Assembly: GCF_900103875.1 (NCBI RefSeq)
Contig: NZ_LT629705.1
Span: forward strand, 1,440,501-1,504,500
DNA: 64,000 bases
Reading direction: 5' to 3'
Origin: Pseudomonas arsenicoxydans
GTDB lineage: Bacteria; Pseudomonadota; Gammaproteobacteria; Pseudomonadales; Pseudomonadaceae
Shown here: positions 35,965 through 46,566 of the stretch, in pieces
Position numbering within the stretch: position 1 is the stretch's first letter
How the letters are laid out: every line of letters begins with the position of its first letter
Position numbers and translations under genes: made by a program
The notes under the pieces: model-generated
What the model was told of the DNA's origin: nothing
Seen by the model: only the letters and a program-made list of their open reading frames with translations
Database searches by the model: none

Positions 35965-36983
35965 GTGCGACACGCAGCCCCAAGGTTTCCGAACGCGTTG
36001 CCCCGAAGGCCGCCGATCCGCAACCGCAGAAGAAAAAGCGCGACGATGACGACGGCCCGGACTTCGCTACGCTGTTTCGTGCCTGGGTCGAAAGCCATCG
36101 CGCCAGTCTGCTGGACAGCTTGCGCCGTCTGGGCAAACAGCCGATTGGCAGCTTTTTCACCTGCATGGTGATGGCGGTTGCCCTGAGCTTGCCAATGGGC
36201 CTGTCACTTTTGCTGAGTAACGTCGAGCGCTTGGGCGGATCCTGGCAGCGTGCGGCGCAGATTTCGTTGTACCTGAAAATCGAGGCCAGCCCTGCCGAGG
36301 GCGAGTCGTTGCGAGAGCAGATCAAAGGCATGCCCGGTGTCGCGGATGCTGAATATGTCGGTCGCGATCAGGCCCTGGAAGAGTTCCAGCAACAGTCCGG
36401 TCTGGGCGAAGCGCTCAAGGAACTGCCGGAAAACCCGCTGCCCGGCGTGGTGCTGGTGACCCCTAAAGAGGTCGACAAGCCGACCCTTGAAGCATTACGA
36501 CAAAAACTTTCCGAGCTGCCGAAGGTACAACAGGCGCAACTTGATCTAGTCTGGGTCGAGCGTCTGGCAGCTATCCTGAAGCTGGGTGACCGTTTTGTCT
36601 TCGGTCTGACCGTGCTTCTGGTTTCTGCATTACTTTTGGTGATAGGCAATACCATTCGTCTTCATATTGAAAACCGCCGCACAGAGATAGAAGTGATTAA
36701 ACTCGTCGGTGGCACTGACAGCTATGTGCGCAGGCCCTTTCTGTATATGGGTGCGTTGTATGGCTTCGGTGCGGGGATACTTTCCTGGGGCGTATTGGCG
36801 TTTGGGCTGAACTGGCTCAACGAAGCGGTGGTCGGACTGGCCGGTTTGTATGGCAGCAATTTTGCGCTGGCCGGCGTGCCGGTTGCCGACGGTCTGTCTC
36901 TCTTGCTTGGCGCGGTGCTGTTGGGGTATATCGGTGCATGGATTGCAGTCGCACGCCACCTGAGGGAGCTTGCGCCTAAGTAG
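35961..36983 (+). CDS. ftsX: Cell division membrane protein FtsX
   Basis: A 340-residue MacB-type permease partner of FtsE. A charged cytosolic N-terminus ([14 protein letters not shown]) precedes helix 1 ([21 protein letters not shown]), a periplasmic loop of about 130 residues, and three C-terminal helices. Overlap ATGA with ftsE. Confidence 0.96.
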   Translation: MSATRSPKVSERVAPKAADPQPQKKKRDDDDGPDFATLFRAWVESHRASLLDSLRRLGKQPIGSFFTCMVMAVALSLPMGLSLLLSNVERLGGSWQRAAQISLYLKIEASPAEGESLREQIKGMPGVADAEYVGRDQALEEFQQQSGLGEALKELPENPLPGVVLVTPKEVDKPTLEALRQKLSELPKVQQAQLDLVWVERLAAILKLGDRFVFGLTVLLVSALLLVIGNTIRLHIENRRTEIEVIKLVGGTDSYVRRPFLYMGALYGFGAGILSWGVLAFGLNWLNEAVVGLAGLYGSNFALAGVPVADGLSLLLGAVLLGYIGAWIAVARHLRELAPK

Positions 36984-37020
36984 TATCATTTTGCTCGTAT
37001 TGACCTTTCAGCGTTTATGG

Positions 37021-37047
37021 GAACTTGTCTTTCGGTTTCCGGTCAAT
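37021..37047 (+). promoter_or_regulatory. Sigma-E (AlgU)-type promoter of rpoH
   Basis: GAACTT (37021-37026), a 16-base spacer, then TCAAT (37043-37047): a good match to the GAACTT-N16/17-TCTGA consensus used by AlgU/RpoE. Start would be about 40 bases before the rpoH ATG. AlgU control of rpoH is established in P. aeruginosa. Confidence 0.6.
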
Positions 37048-37095
37048 TTTCGCAGTGCTGAACTGCACGAGTTTGTAAGTCGGAGGTTTTTTCGT

Positions 37096-37950
37096 ATGAC
37101 CAATTCTTTGCAACCTGCATATGCTCTGGTCCCGGGTGCGAACCTGGAGGCCTACGTGCACACCGTCAACAGCATTCCATTGCTGACGCCGGAGCAGGAG
37201 CGTGAACTGGCCGAGAGTCTCTATTATGAGCAGGATTTGGGGGCGGCTCGGCAGATGGTGCTCGCCCACCTGCGTTTTGTTGTACATATCGCCCGTAGCT
37301 ATTCCGGTTACGGCCTGGCTCAGGCTGACCTGATCCAGGAAGGCAACGTCGGCCTGATGAAGGCCGTGAAGCGCTTCAACCCGGAAATGGGTGTGCGCCT
37401 GGTGTCGTTCGCTGTGCACTGGATCAAGGCGGAAATTCACGAGTTCATCCTGCGCAACTGGCGCATTGTGAAAGTCGCGACCACCAAGGCCCAGCGCAAG
37501 CTGTTCTTCAACCTGCGCAGCCAGAAGAAACGTCTGGCGTGGCTGAACAACGAGGAAGTCCACCGTGTGGCGGAAAGCCTCGGTGTAGAGCCTCGGGAAG
37601 TGCGCGAGATGGAAAGTCGCCTGACCGGCCATGACATGGCCTTCGACCCGGCTGCGGAAGCAGACGACGACAGCGCTTTCCAGTCGCCGGCCAACTATCT
37701 GGAAGACCACCGGTACGACCCGGCCCGTCAACTGGAAGATGCCGACTGGAGCGACAACTCCAATCACAACCTGCACGAAGCGCTCGAAGTGCTGGACGAC
37801 CGCAGCCGTGACATTCTCTACCAGCGCTGGTTGGCTGAAGAGAAAGCCACGCTGCACGACCTGGCGCAGAAGTACAACGTGTCGGCCGAGCGTATTCGTC
37901 AGCTTGAGAAGAGCGCGATGAACAAGCTCAAGTTGTCGATCGCGGCCTGA
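37096..37950 (+). CDS. rpoH: RNA polymerase heat-shock sigma factor
   Basis: A 284-residue sigma-32. Region 2 ([41 protein letters not shown]), the RpoH box QRKLFFNLR, and region 4 ([27 protein letters not shown]) are all present. The ATG at 37096 follows CGGAGG eight bases before; a longer frame reads back through the promoter and is rejected. It follows ftsX by 112 bases, the usual ftsYEX-rpoH order of gamma-proteobacteria. Confidence 0.98.
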   Translation: MTNSLQPAYALVPGANLEAYVHTVNSIPLLTPEQERELAESLYYEQDLGAARQMVLAHLRFVVHIARSYSGYGLAQADLIQEGNVGLMKAVKRFNPEMGVRLVSFAVHWIKAEIHEFILRNWRIVKVATTKAQRKLFFNLRSQKKRLAWLNNEEVHRVAESLGVEPREVREMESRLTGHDMAFDPAAEADDDSAFQSPANYLEDHRYDPARQLEDADWSDNSNHNLHEALEVLDDRSRDILYQRWLAEEKATLHDLAQKYNVSAERIRQLEKSAMNKLKLSIAA

Positions 37951-37966
37951 CCTGCGAACCGGCAAT

Positions 37967-38000
37967 AAAAAACGCCCCGATCATTGATCGGGGCGTTTTT
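37967..38000. terminator. Bidirectional terminator between rpoH and mtgA
   Basis: A-run, CGCCCCGATCA, one-base loop, TGATCGGGGCG and T-run. It serves both convergent genes. Confidence 0.95.
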
Positions 38001-38050
38001 GTTTGTGCACGGATTTAAGCCTCGCCCTGGCCCACAGGGGATTTGCGGTG

Positions 38051-38773
38051 TTATTGATCCCAGGGCGCCCGCCGCGAATTGTTGAGCTCCAGCAGATAGC
38101 TTTCGCCACCCAACTGACTCATCTGCTGCCGAATCCACCCAGCCCGGCGTGCAACATAGCTGGTCGGATGGCTTGCGCTCCACACTCGCGGGTTTGGCAG
38201 TACGGCGGCCAGCAAGCTTGACTGTTGGCGGCTGAGACCTTTAGCGCTTACACCAAAGTGATGCCGGGCCGCTGCTTCGGCGCCAAATACCCCGTCGTCC
38301 CACTCGACGCTGTTCAGATACACCTCAAGAATTCGCTGCTTGGGCCAGAACACTTCGATCAGCCCGGTAAACCAAGCTTCCAGGCCTTTACGCAGCCAGC
38401 TGCGGCCGGACCACAGAAACAGGTTCTTCGATACTTGCTGGCTTAAGGTACTGGCGCCACGAATCGATCCGCCGAGTTCGTTGTGGGCCAGTGCAGCCTG
38501 GATCGCGCCCAAATCAAAACCCCAATGCTCCGGGAATTTCTGATCCTCGCCGGCAATCACCGCGACTTTCAGGTCATCGGAGATCTCATCCCAAGGCTTC
38601 CAGGTGCGTTGCAGATCGATGGGTTCGCCGTCGAACCAGGATTCGACCTTGCGTTCGACCATCAGCGCCGTTCCCGGCGGTGGCACAACACGAAAAATCA
38701 GGACCAGCAATATGCTGCCGCCCGCGAACCACAGCAGGGCTTTGGTGAATCGTCGCAAAAATAAACGCAGCAT
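38051..38773 (-). CDS. mtgA: Monofunctional biosynthetic peptidoglycan transglycosylase
   Basis: A 240-residue glycosyltransferase-51 protein. One N-terminal helix (LLWFAGGSILLVLIFRVV) anchors it in the inner membrane. The catalytic motif VIAGEDQKFPEHWGFD carries the Glu, with GASTLSQQVSKNLFL and the RKGLEAWFTGLIE motif following. It polymerises glycan strands from lipid II without a transpeptidase domain. Confidence 0.96.
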   Translation of the reverse strand: MLRLFLRRFTKALLWFAGGSILLVLIFRVVPPPGTALMVERKVESWFDGEPIDLQRTWKPWDEISDDLKVAVIAGEDQKFPEHWGFDLGAIQAALAHNELGGSIRGASTLSQQVSKNLFLWSGRSWLRKGLEAWFTGLIEVFWPKQRILEVYLNSVEWDDGVFGAEAAARHHFGVSAKGLSRQQSSLLAAVLPNPRVWSASHPTSYVARRAGWIRQQMSQLGGESYLLELNNSRRAPWDQ

Positions 38774-38847
38774 AGAGATGGCTTGGCCGAACCCGTTGAG
38801 CGGGCCATTATACAGACCCTGTTGATCGAGTCTGACTGGAGTTCTTC

Positions 38848-39219
38848 ATGCTGCGTGGCTTTTTGATGCTGGCCGCTTTCTTCGGCTTCACCGGCGTTGC
38901 CCTTGGCGCGTTCGCTGCCCATGGCCTGAAAAACCGTCTGACCCCTGAATACCTGGCGATTTTCCATACAGGCGTCACCTACCAACTGGTGCACACCCTG
39001 GCATTGCTGGGCGTTGCGCTCCTGGCCACGCAGATACCGGGGCGCCTGATCACTTGGGCCGGCGCATCCTTTGCCATCGGCATCCTGCTGTTTTCCGGCA
39101 GCTTGTATCTGCTGACGATCACGGGCGTGAGCAAGCTTGGCATCGTCACGCCTTTCGGTGGTCTCGCGTTTCTCGCGGGCTGGATTTGCTTGGGGCTTGC
39201 CGCTTGGCGCTTGGGCTGA
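38848..39219 (+). CDS. DUF423 membrane protein
   Basis: A 123-residue protein with four predicted helices. The family signature GAFAAHGLKNRL (residues 22-33) and FHTGVTYQLVHTLALL are clear. Function unknown; conserved in proteobacteria. Confidence 0.92.
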   Translation: MLRGFLMLAAFFGFTGVALGAFAAHGLKNRLTPEYLAIFHTGVTYQLVHTLALLGVALLATQIPGRLITWAGASFAIGILLFSGSLYLLTITGVSKLGIVTPFGGLAFLAGWICLGLAAWRLG

Positions 39220-39290
39220 CTTAAGGGCTTGGGTCGCCAAGACTGATCGGGCTAGAATGCCAGCCCCTAAAAATGATGGCGGCATTCGGT

Positions 39291-39491
39291 ATGCGCATTC
39301 AGTTGAACGGCGAATCCCTTGAACTGCCCGACGGTGAAACCGTTGCGGCCCTGCTGACCCGTCTGGAACTGACCGGACGCCGGGTGGCTGTCGAACTCAA
39401 TCTGGATATCGTCCCGCGCAGCCAGCATGCCGACACCACTCTGAACGACGGCGACAGTGTCGAAGTCGTGCACGCCATCGGCGGCGGCTAG
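39291..39491 (+). CDS. thiS: Sulfur carrier protein ThiS
   Basis: A 66-residue ubiquitin-like protein ending in the Gly-Gly tail (HAIGGG) that is converted to a thiocarboxylate and gives sulfur to thiazole formation. The ATG at 39291 begins [13 protein letters not shown]; an ATG six codons earlier is possible but adds nothing conserved. It is 60 bases before thiG. Confidence 0.95.
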   Translation: MRIQLNGESLELPDGETVAALLTRLELTGRRVAVELNLDIVPRSQHADTTLNDGDSVEVVHAIGGG

Positions 39492-39551
39492 TCGCCTGGC
39501 CCGCGAGGGCACAGAATTCTGCAAGAACCTCACCCCTACAGAGGATTTCCC

Positions 39552-40346
39552 ATGAGCATCGTTCGTAGCGACAAGCCTTTCGTCCTGGCCGGTCGTACTT
39601 ACCAGTCGCGTTTGCTGGTTGGTACCGGCAAGTACCGCGACATGGAAGAGACCCGCCTGGCCATCGAGGCCTCGGGCGCCGAGATCGTCACATTCGCCGT
39701 GCGCCGCACCAACCTCGGCCAGAACCCGGGCGAACCGAACCTGCTTGAAGTCCTGTCGCCGGATCGCTACACCTTCCTGCCGAACACCGCCGGCTGCTTC
39801 GACGCTACCGAGGCCGTGCGCACCTGCCGCCTGGCCCGCGAACTGCTCGGTGGCCACAACCTGGTGAAGCTGGAAGTGCTGGCGGACCAGAAAACCCTGT
39901 TCCCCAACGTGATCGAAACCCTCAAGGCCGCCGAAGTGCTGGTCAAGGAAGGCTTCGACGTGATGGTTTACACCAGCGATGACCCGATCATTGCCCGTCA
40001 ACTGGCGGAAATCGGTGTTATCGCGGTGATGCCGCTGGCCGGTCTGATTGGTACGGGCCTGGGGATCTGCAACCCGTACAACCTGCAGATCATCCTCGAA
40101 GAAGCCAAGATTCCCGTGCTGGTCGACGCCGGTGTCGGTACGGCTTCCGACGCGACCATCGCCATGGAACTGGGTTGCGAAGCGGTGCTGATGAACTCGG
40201 CCATCGCCCATGCCCAGCAGCCGATCATGATGGCCGAAGCAATGAAACACGCCATCGTCGCGGGCCGCCTGGCCTACCTCGCCGGCCGCATGCCGAAAAA
40301 ACTCTATGCCAGCGCCTCTTCGCCGCTGGATGGTCTGATCAAGTAA
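39552..40346 (+). CDS. thiG: Thiazole synthase
   Basis: A 264-residue TIM-barrel enzyme that makes the thiazole phosphate of thiamine from deoxyxylulose phosphate, dehydroglycine and ThiS thiocarboxylate. Motifs: [32 protein letters not shown] with the Schiff-base Lys, and [22 protein letters not shown] for phosphate binding. A good CAGAGGA ribosome-binding site precedes it. Confidence 0.98.
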   Translation: MSIVRSDKPFVLAGRTYQSRLLVGTGKYRDMEETRLAIEASGAEIVTFAVRRTNLGQNPGEPNLLEVLSPDRYTFLPNTAGCFDATEAVRTCRLARELLGGHNLVKLEVLADQKTLFPNVIETLKAAEVLVKEGFDVMVYTSDDPIIARQLAEIGVIAVMPLAGLIGTGLGICNPYNLQIILEEAKIPVLVDAGVGTASDATIAMELGCEAVLMNSAIAHAQQPIMMAEAMKHAIVAGRLAYLAGRMPKKLYASASSPLDGLIK

Positions 40347-40355
40347 GAGCCATTG

Positions 40356-41081
40356 ATGACTGAATCAAACGACACGCCAATCCAGACGGAAGAAGGCGAC
40401 GAGCGCCAACACCGCCGTATCAAGAGTTTCGTGATGCGCGCCGGGCGCATGACCGAAGGCCAGCAAAAAGGCCTGGAGCAGGGCACGCCGCTGTTTGTCC
40501 TGCCATTGGCCGATGCGCCGGTGGACTTCGACCAGGTGTTCGGCCGTTCGGCGCCACGCTCCCTGGAAATCGGTTTCGGCATGGGCCATTCGCTGCTTGA
40601 AATGGCCGCAGCCTCGCCGGAACAGGATTTCATTGGTGTGGAAGTTCACCGTCCGGGTGTTGGCGCGCTGCTCAACGGCGTGCTGACCCAGGGCCTGACC
40701 AACCTGCGAGTCTACGATTGCGACGCGATCGAAGTGCTCAACCGTTGTATCGCCGACAACAGCCTCGATCGCCTGATGCTGTTTTTCCCGGACCCGTGGC
40801 ACAAGAGCCGTCACCACAAGCGTCGTATCGTTCAGGCGTCGTTCGCTGAACTGGTACGCAGCAAGTTGAAAGTGGGCGGCATTCTGCACATGGCCACTGA
40901 CTGGGAACCGTACGCCGAGTACATGCTGGAAGTGATGAGCGTTGCGCCGGGTTATCGTAACCTGGCCGAAGACGGCAAGTGCGTCCCGCGCCCGACCGAA
41001 CGCCCGATCACCAAGTTCGAACGCCGCGGCGAACGTCTTGGGCATGGCGTGTGGGATTTGAAGTTCGAAAAGCAGTCCTAA
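40356..41081 (+). CDS. trmB: tRNA (guanine46-N7)-methyltransferase
   Basis: A 241-residue SAM enzyme. The SAM site [15 protein letters not shown], the catalytic [15 protein letters not shown] and the C-terminal [17 protein letters not shown] are diagnostic. It follows thiG closely, a Pseudomonas arrangement. Confidence 0.97.
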   Translation: MTESNDTPIQTEEGDERQHRRIKSFVMRAGRMTEGQQKGLEQGTPLFVLPLADAPVDFDQVFGRSAPRSLEIGFGMGHSLLEMAAASPEQDFIGVEVHRPGVGALLNGVLTQGLTNLRVYDCDAIEVLNRCIADNSLDRLMLFFPDPWHKSRHHKRRIVQASFAELVRSKLKVGGILHMATDWEPYAEYMLEVMSVAPGYRNLAEDGKCVPRPTERPITKFERRGERLGHGVWDLKFEKQS

Positions 41082-41099
41082 GTACAACGCAATACTCAA

Positions 41100-41189
41100 T
41101 GTGGGAGCGGGCTTGCCCGCGATAGCGCTCTAACACTCAACATCGATGTTGAATGTTATGGCCTCATCGCGGGCAAGCTCGCTCCCACA
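41100..41189. repeat. REP pair (two inverted copies)
   Basis: REP copies at 41100-41123 and 41165-41189 (second with CTCGCTCCC, one change) lie after trmB. Between them is a small palindrome, AACATCGATGTT. Confidence 0.92.
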
Positions 41190-41266
41190 TTTGTTTTGTG
41201 TGGCGTTCAAGATCGGTGTCTATCCGCCGACATCTGTACTTCGCCACTCGTAAAGGAAGACAAAGT

Positions 41267-42076
41267 TTGAGATTCGTCCTCACCTGCACATTGTTGTTAA
41301 GTTTTCTGTCCTCGACAGTCTTCGCGGCGACTACTACCAGTCTCCCCGCCATATCCCCAGACGACTATTTTGAGCTGGCCCGGCAGAAGTCGGAACAGCT
41401 CAAGCAGATATCGGTTGAGTTAGTGAAGCTGGAGGCCAGCGGAAAGCTTGATCCCAAGAACCTGCCCGAGGCGATGAAAGACACGCAAGCCGCGATTTTG
41501 GCATTCAAACATGACCTGAAGATGGCGTCCGAAGGCGGTCACACCGTTGCGACGTACTTGCTGGCCAATATCGACAGCAAGTTTGGTCCATCTGATGAAG
41601 AACGAAAGCAATTCTGCGAGCCATTGCAAAAGGCGATGGATCAAGGCTTGCTGGCGGCGGCCGTGGCATATCACCATCAATGTGATCAGGCCTACATGCG
41701 GTTTGATTTCAGGAACCCTGGTCACTTGAAGTATCTGGATGACCTGCAACAGATGGTTCAGCGAGTGGACGGTAATCGTGACTACTACCCACTGCCAGCG
41801 AAGCGGTCGTTCTGTTTCCAGGATTTACGCGCAGAGTTGACGGCTGAAAGAACGCTTGCCGCGATACAGGCACGCAATGACGCAATGTTGCTGACCTATG
41901 ATCAGTACCGGGCAGAGGCTTATTACATACTGGCGGCCACACGTCTGAATGAAAAAAATCAACCTGATAGTCAGAACCTGGCCTATCTGAATCAGGCACT
42001 GGCGTTAGGTTGCAAAGACCCTCTGACACTCAAGGGCTACTACGAAAAGGAATTCGGCCCTCAAGCTTCCAAATAG
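41267..42076 (+). CDS. Secreted protein of unknown function
   Basis: A 269-residue protein likely starting with TTG at 41267, preceded by AAAGGAAG; translation from there gives a clean signal peptide (RFVLTCTLLLSFLSSTVFA). Longer frames run into REP sequence. The mature part is helical and charged, with several pairs of Cys and repeats of alanine-rich helices near SEGGHTVATYLLANIDSKFG, which weakly suggests a Sel1- or TPR-like solenoid. It is less GC-rich than its neighbours and absent from the usual order, so it may be a recent arrival. Confidence 0.65.
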   Translation: MRFVLTCTLLLSFLSSTVFAATTTSLPAISPDDYFELARQKSEQLKQISVELVKLEASGKLDPKNLPEAMKDTQAAILAFKHDLKMASEGGHTVATYLLANIDSKFGPSDEERKQFCEPLQKAMDQGLLAAAVAYHHQCDQAYMRFDFRNPGHLKYLDDLQQMVQRVDGNRDYYPLPAKRSFCFQDLRAELTAERTLAAIQARNDAMLLTYDQYRAEAYYILAATRLNEKNQPDSQNLAYLNQALALGCKDPLTLKGYYEKEFGPQASK

Positions 42077-42086
42077 AAGTGCCGGC

Positions 42087-42410
42087 TTAGCGGCGGTCAG
42101 CGACCACGCCGATCAGCACCAGCACCACCAACAACACTGGCGCCAGGCTGTAGTTGTTGAACTGGCTCAGGCCTTTGATGATCCACGGCGTGGCGTAGAT
42201 CAGTGCGACGCCGCTGCCGACCATGCACAGCAGGGCCATTAGCGGGACGCGCAAGGCGCCGGCGATGCTGCCCAGGCGTTGGTCGACCCAGCCTTTGATG
42301 TCGGCGCCGAACAGCACCAGCAGGCAGCCCACCAGCGCCAGGGCGATTTCCGACAGGTTGCTACGGCTCCAGCGGGACGCGGTGGCGAGCAGGTCGAGGA
42401 TCAAATCCAT
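42087..42410 (-). CDS. DUF3392 membrane protein
   Basis: A 107-residue protein with three hydrophobic segments (LSEIALALVGCLLVLFGADI, LMALLCMVGSGVALIYAT and LAPVLLVVLVLIGVVAD). It fits the DUF3392 family. Function unknown. It is the last gene of the minus-strand run starting at yggS. Confidence 0.85.
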   Translation of the reverse strand: MDLILDLLATASRWSRSNLSEIALALVGCLLVLFGADIKGWVDQRLGSIAGALRVPLMALLCMVGSGVALIYATPWIIKGLSQFNNYSLAPVLLVVLVLIGVVADRR

Positions 42411-42432
42411 TGGTTTTCCCTTAAGGCTGAAA

Positions 42433-43638
42433 TCAGCTCAGAAATGTCTGCAGCAAGTCATTGAGAAACAGCTGTCCGCGATCTGTCGCCGCCAGACGTG
42501 ACGGTTCGACCTGCAACAGGCCACTTTGTTCGGCTTCGCGGCGGCCTTCGGCGAGGCTCTCCAGGCTCAGCCCGGTGCGCTGCGGATACAACTGCGACTC
42601 GACGCCCTCGGTGAGGCGTAAGGCGTTCATCAGGAACTCAAACGGCAGCTCGTCATTGGCCAACGCTTTCTCGCCAGCCTTGAAGCTTTTGGCAGGATTG
42701 AGGTAATCCTTCGGCAAGCGCGTCTTCCAGGTGCGCACAATGCGCCCGTCCGGATGGCTGAGTTTGCCGTGGGCGCCAGCGCCGATGCCGATGAAGTCGC
42801 CGAAGCTCCAGTAATTGAGGTTGTGTCGTGCCGCACGACCGGGCTGGGCATAGGCCGATACTTCGTATTGCGCGTAACCGTGTTCAGCGAGCAGGGCTTG
42901 GCCGGCTTCCTGAATGTCCCACAGCGTGTCGTCTTCCGGCAGCGTTGGCGGCTGGTTCCAGAACACCGTGTTCGGCTCCAGCGTCAGCTGATACCAGGAT
43001 AGGTGCGTCGGCTTCAGGGCGATGGCCTGGCGCAGGTCACTCAGGGCGTCCTCCAGCGATTGATCGGGCAAGCCGTGCATCAGGTCCAGGTTGAAGTTGT
43101 CGAACCCGGCCTGACGCGCCATGCCGGCGGCACGCACTGCTTCGTCGCCATTATGAATACGGCCCAGAGCTTTGAGTTTCTCTTCCTGGAAGCTCTGGAT
43201 GCCGATCGACAGGCGATTGATGCCCAGCGCGCGGTAGGCGACGAACTTCTCTTGCTCAAACGTTCCCGGATTCGCTTCCAGAGTGATTTCGATGTTGCTG
43301 GCAAATGGAATGCGCTGCTCCACGCCCCTGAGCAAACGCCCCAAGGCATCGGCGCTAAACAGGCTTGGCGTGCCGCCACCGAAGAAGATCGAGCTCAGTT
43401 CGCGGCCGTAAACGGCGTGAAGGTCTTGATCGAGGTCGGCCAGCAGCGCGTCGACATACTCTTCTTCCGGCAGCACTGGGCTCGCGGTGTGAGAGTTGAA
43501 GTCGCAATAAGGGCATTTGCGCACACACCACGGGATGTGGATGTACAACGCCAGGGGCGGCAGCACGGGGAGCGCGGCCCGAGGCGATTGGGCGGCACCG
43601 CCGAAGATCAGCGGCGACGCGGAGGAATCGTGGGTCAT
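42433..43638 (-). CDS. hemW: Heme chaperone HemW (radical SAM)
   Basis: A 401-residue radical-SAM family protein related to HemN. The cluster motif is [10 protein letters not shown] (CxxxCxxC) near residue 40, followed by [18 protein letters not shown]. HemW lacks coproporphyrinogen oxidase activity and passes heme to respiratory proteins. Start 43638 overlaps the rdgB stop (ATGA); a longer frame is antisense-like filler. Confidence 0.94.
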   Translation of the reverse strand: MTHDSSASPLIFGGAAQSPRAALPVLPPLALYIHIPWCVRKCPYCDFNSHTASPVLPEEEYVDALLADLDQDLHAVYGRELSSIFFGGGTPSLFSADALGRLLRGVEQRIPFASNIEITLEANPGTFEQEKFVAYRALGINRLSIGIQSFQEEKLKALGRIHNGDEAVRAAGMARQAGFDNFNLDLMHGLPDQSLEDALSDLRQAIALKPTHLSWYQLTLEPNTVFWNQPPTLPEDDTLWDIQEAGQALLAEHGYAQYEVSAYAQPGRAARHNLNYWSFGDFIGIGAGAHGKLSHPDGRIVRTWKTRLPKDYLNPAKSFKAGEKALANDELPFEFLMNALRLTEGVESQLYPQRTGLSLESLAEGRREAEQSGLLQVEPSRLAATDRGQLFLNDLLQTFLS

Positions 43639-44231
43639 TTCAAGCCCAGACGCTGGCGCAGCAGATCCATTGCACGGGCGCGGTGGCTGATGAGGTTCTT
43701 GTCGCTCGGGCTCAACTCGGCGCTCGAGCAATCGCGCTCCGGCACCCAGAACAGCGGATCGTAACCAAAACCATGTTCGCCACTGGCCTGGGTCAGGATG
43801 CGCCCGTGCCACAAGCCTTCGCAGAGGATCGGCAACGGGTCATCGGCGTGACGCACCAGCGCCAGCACACAGACGAACTGCGCGCCGCGCTCGGCTTGCG
43901 GGACGTCTTTCAACGCGTCGAGCAATTTGGCGTTGTTCGCTGCATCGCCTTTGCCATCGGCATAACGAGCGGAATAGATGCCCGGCGCACCGCCAAGGAA
44001 ATCCACCGCCAGCCCTGAATCGTCGGCCAATGCCGGTAATCCGGAAATGCGCGCGGCGTTGCGGGCCTTGAGGATGGCGTTCTCGACAAACGACAAGCCG
44101 GTTTCTTCAGGCTCGACGCTGCTGAACTCGCCGATCGAGCGCAGTTGCACCGATTCGCCGAGCATGGCCTGGAGTTCCTTGAGTTTGCCGGCGTTGTGGC
44201 TGGCCAGTACGAGTTGCGTGAAGTTGATCAT
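43635..44231 (-). CDS. rdgB: XTP/dITP pyrophosphatase
   Basis: A 198-residue house-cleaning enzyme that hydrolyses non-canonical purine triphosphates. Motifs: [47 protein letters not shown] and GFGYDPLFW. Overlaps its neighbours by four bases on each side. Confidence 0.98.
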   Translation of the reverse strand: MINFTQLVLASHNAGKLKELQAMLGESVQLRSIGEFSSVEPEETGLSFVENAILKARNAARISGLPALADDSGLAVDFLGGAPGIYSARYADGKGDAANNAKLLDALKDVPQAERGAQFVCVLALVRHADDPLPILCEGLWHGRILTQASGEHGFGYDPLFWVPERDCSSAELSPSDKNLISHRARAMDLLRQRLGLK

Positions 44232-44662
44232 TCGCCGGGGAAGAGCTCTTGGTTGAAATTGATGGTGTTGATTTTGTCACCGTTCTGCACCTTGATTTCG
44301 AAGGTGCGGATTTCCTGCTGGTCCACCGGGTATTGAGCGATGTAGTAAATCGCGCCCTGTTCGGTGATCTGTTTGAAGTTCAACGGTACGGTCTGGCTGG
44401 TCAGGTCTTTGACCGTGCCGGTCACCGAAGCCACCAATGGCTTGCCGTCCTTGATCACGGAGACATTGATCACGCCCTGATTCTTGCTGCGGATCAGCTG
44501 CGCCGCTTTGGCGATGTCCGGGGTCAGGTACGTGGAGTTGAAGGTGTTGTAGTGCACCGTCGTGTCGCCGAAGGTTTCCTGGCGTTCGCCCTTGATGACG
44601 TCAGCGGCCATGGCGGTGACGCTCAGGCAGGCAGTAAGTACAAACAGCGCTAGACGACCCAT
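44228..44662 (-). CDS. DUF4426 exported protein
   Basis: A 144-residue protein with a signal peptide ([18 protein letters not shown]) and a small beta-rich domain ([22 protein letters not shown]). Typical neighbour of rdgB and metW in Pseudomonas. Function unknown. Confidence 0.9.
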   Translation of the reverse strand: MGRLALFVLTACLSVTAMAADVIKGERQETFGDTTVHYNTFNSTYLTPDIAKAAQLIRSKNQGVINVSVIKDGKPLVASVTGTVKDLTSQTVPLNFKQITEQGAIYYIAQYPVDQQEIRTFEIKVQNGDKINTINFNQELFPGE

Positions 44663-44688
44663 GATCGTTCTCCTCGAAGTGTCGTGAC

Positions 44689-45309
44689 TCAGACCGCGAC
44701 CTTGTGGTCTTGCAGCCCGGGGCTGCTGACGCGGTAAATACCGATTTCACCTAATAGATTAGGCCATAGCTTACTGGCCCACCCGTGACGGTGCTGTTGA
44801 TCCACGGCAAGCCGATCAATGACCTTGGCTTCACGTTCGCGGCATAACGCTTCAAAGTCTTCGAAGGTGCAAAAGTGGATGTTCGGCGTGTTGTACCAGG
44901 TGTACGGCAGGAACTCGGACACCGGCATCCGGCCCTTGCTCGCCAGGTACCAGCGGCAGCGCCAGTGACCGAAGTTGGGGAAGGTGATGATGCACTGGCG
45001 CCCGACGCGCAGCATTTCGTCGAGGATCTTGTCCGGGTAATGCACGGCTTGCAGCGCCTGGGTCATGACCACGATGTCAAAGCTGTTGCTGGCGAAGTTG
45101 CCCAGGCCCTTGTCCAGGTCCTGCTCGATCACGTTGATGCCCTTGGCCACGCACTCGGCAATGTTGTCCGGGTCGTTTTCCAGGCCATAGCCGGTGACTT
45201 GCTTGTGGTCGCGCAACCAGGTCAGCAACTCGCCGTCACCGCAACCGAGGTCGAGCACGCGGCTGCCGGCGGGGATCCATTCCTGGATGATTTCCAGATC
45301 GGCTCTCAT
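44689..45309 (-). CDS. metW: Methionine biosynthesis protein MetW
   Basis: A 206-residue SAM-methyltransferase-like protein, with VLDLGCGDGELLTWL near residue 20 and FDIVVMTQALQAV. In Pseudomonas and related bacteria MetW works with MetX and stimulates homoserine acylation. Seven bases separate it from metX. Confidence 0.95.
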   Translation of the reverse strand: MRADLEIIQEWIPAGSRVLDLGCGDGELLTWLRDHKQVTGYGLENDPDNIAECVAKGINVIEQDLDKGLGNFASNSFDIVVMTQALQAVHYPDKILDEMLRVGRQCIITFPNFGHWRCRWYLASKGRMPVSEFLPYTWYNTPNIHFCTFEDFEALCREREAKVIDRLAVDQQHRHGWASKLWPNLLGEIGIYRVSSPGLQDHKVAV

Positions 45310-45316
45310 GTCTTCC

Positions 45317-46456
45317 TCAAAGCGAAATACGGTTCATGTAATTGCGGAAGGCCTGCAAGTAACGCGGGATCGGAATCAGGAAGGCGTCGTGGCCTTGCGG
45401 AGCGTCGATCTCGAGGTAGCAGACGTCTTTCTTGGCCGCCATCAGCGCGTCCACCAGTTCCCGCGAGCGGGCAGGGGAGAAGCGCCAGTCGGTGGTGAAG
45501 GACATCACGCAGAACTTGGCCTGGGCGTTGGCGAAGGTTTTCGCCAGGTCATCGTCGAAATTGGCCGCCGGGTCGAAATAGTCCAGCGCCTTGGTCATCA
45601 ACAAGTACGTGTTGGCATCGAAACGCCCGGAAAACTCTTCGCCCTGATAGCGCAGGTAGCTTTCGACCTGGAACTCGACGCTGTGGAAGTCGTAGTTGAG
45701 CTTCTCGCTTTTGAGCCCGCGGCCGAATTTCTCGCCCATCGAGTCATCCGACAGGTACGTGATGTGGCCGACCATCCGCGCAAGCATCAAGCCTCGCTTG
45801 GGGATCACGCCCGCTTCCTGGAACGAACCGCCGTGAAAGTCGGGGTCGGTGAGGATCGCCTGGCGTGCGACTTCGTTGAAGGCGATGTTCTGCGCCGACA
45901 ACTTGGGCGCCGAGGCAATGGCCAGGCAATGGCGAATGCGATCGGGGTAAGTGATGCTCCATTGCATCGCCTGCATGCCGCCGAGACTGCCGCCAATCAC
46001 GGCAGCCCACTGGCTGATGCCGATGCGATCGGCCAGACGCGCCTGACTGTGCACCCAGTCTTCCACGGTCAGCACCGGGAAGTCGGCGCCGAAGGGCTTG
46101 CCGGTTTCTGGATTGATGCTGCTCGGGCCGGTGGAACCGTTGCAACCGCCGAGGTTGTTCAGGCTGACCACGAAGAATTTGTTGGTGTCGATCGGCTTGC
46201 CGGGACCGATGCAGCTGTCCCACCAACCGGGTTTGCGGTCGTCGGGGCTGTGGAAGCCTGCCGCGTGATGGTGGCCCGACAAGGCGTGGCAAATCAGCAC
46301 GGCGTTGCTCGCCGAGGCGTTCAGCGTGCCGTAGGTCTCGTAAATCAGGTCGTAGGCTGGAAGCGAACGGCCACAGGCCAAGGCCAGGGGCTCGCTGAAG
46401 TGCGCCACTTGCGGCGTCACCAGACCAACAGAATCGGCGGGAAAGGCAGTTGGCAT
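45317..46456 (-). CDS. metX: Homoserine O-acyltransferase MetX
   Basis: A 379-residue alpha/beta-hydrolase-fold acyltransferase. The nucleophile Ser is in [12 protein letters not shown], with the oxyanion loop [14 protein letters not shown] and C-terminal [17 protein letters not shown] and GHDAFL segments. By homology it starts methionine synthesis; Pseudomonas enzymes of this type use succinyl-CoA despite the acetyltransferase name. The start at 46456 is supported by family alignment. Confidence 0.95.
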   Translation of the reverse strand: MPTAFPADSVGLVTPQVAHFSEPLALACGRSLPAYDLIYETYGTLNASASNAVLICHALSGHHHAAGFHSPDDRKPGWWDSCIGPGKPIDTNKFFVVSLNNLGGCNGSTGPSSINPETGKPFGADFPVLTVEDWVHSQARLADRIGISQWAAVIGGSLGGMQAMQWSITYPDRIRHCLAIASAPKLSAQNIAFNEVARQAILTDPDFHGGSFQEAGVIPKRGLMLARMVGHITYLSDDSMGEKFGRGLKSEKLNYDFHSVEFQVESYLRYQGEEFSGRFDANTYLLMTKALDYFDPAANFDDDLAKTFANAQAKFCVMSFTTDWRFSPARSRELVDALMAAKKDVCYLEIDAPQGHDAFLIPIPRYLQAFRNYMNRISL

Positions 46457-46537
46457 CGACCCTGCTCTCGTTGAAATGAGGCGTAAGTCTAAAGACCGCT
46501 GCCCCGAGCAGCAAGCGACTACCCATGATCGTTTTTT

Positions 46538-46562
46538 GATCGTTCCCACGCGGAGCGTTGGA
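46538..46562. repeat. Fragment of the GTTCCCACGC repeat
   Basis: GATCGTTCCCACGC here is identical to the outer arm of the long inverted repeat at 51454-51563, so this is a decayed copy. Confidence 0.75.
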
Positions 46563-46566
46563 TCTG

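Noticed and set aside
45194..46474. A 426-codon plus-strand open frame opposite metX/metW
   Set aside because: Antisense to two intact conserved genes, with no recognisable domain or ribosome-binding site.
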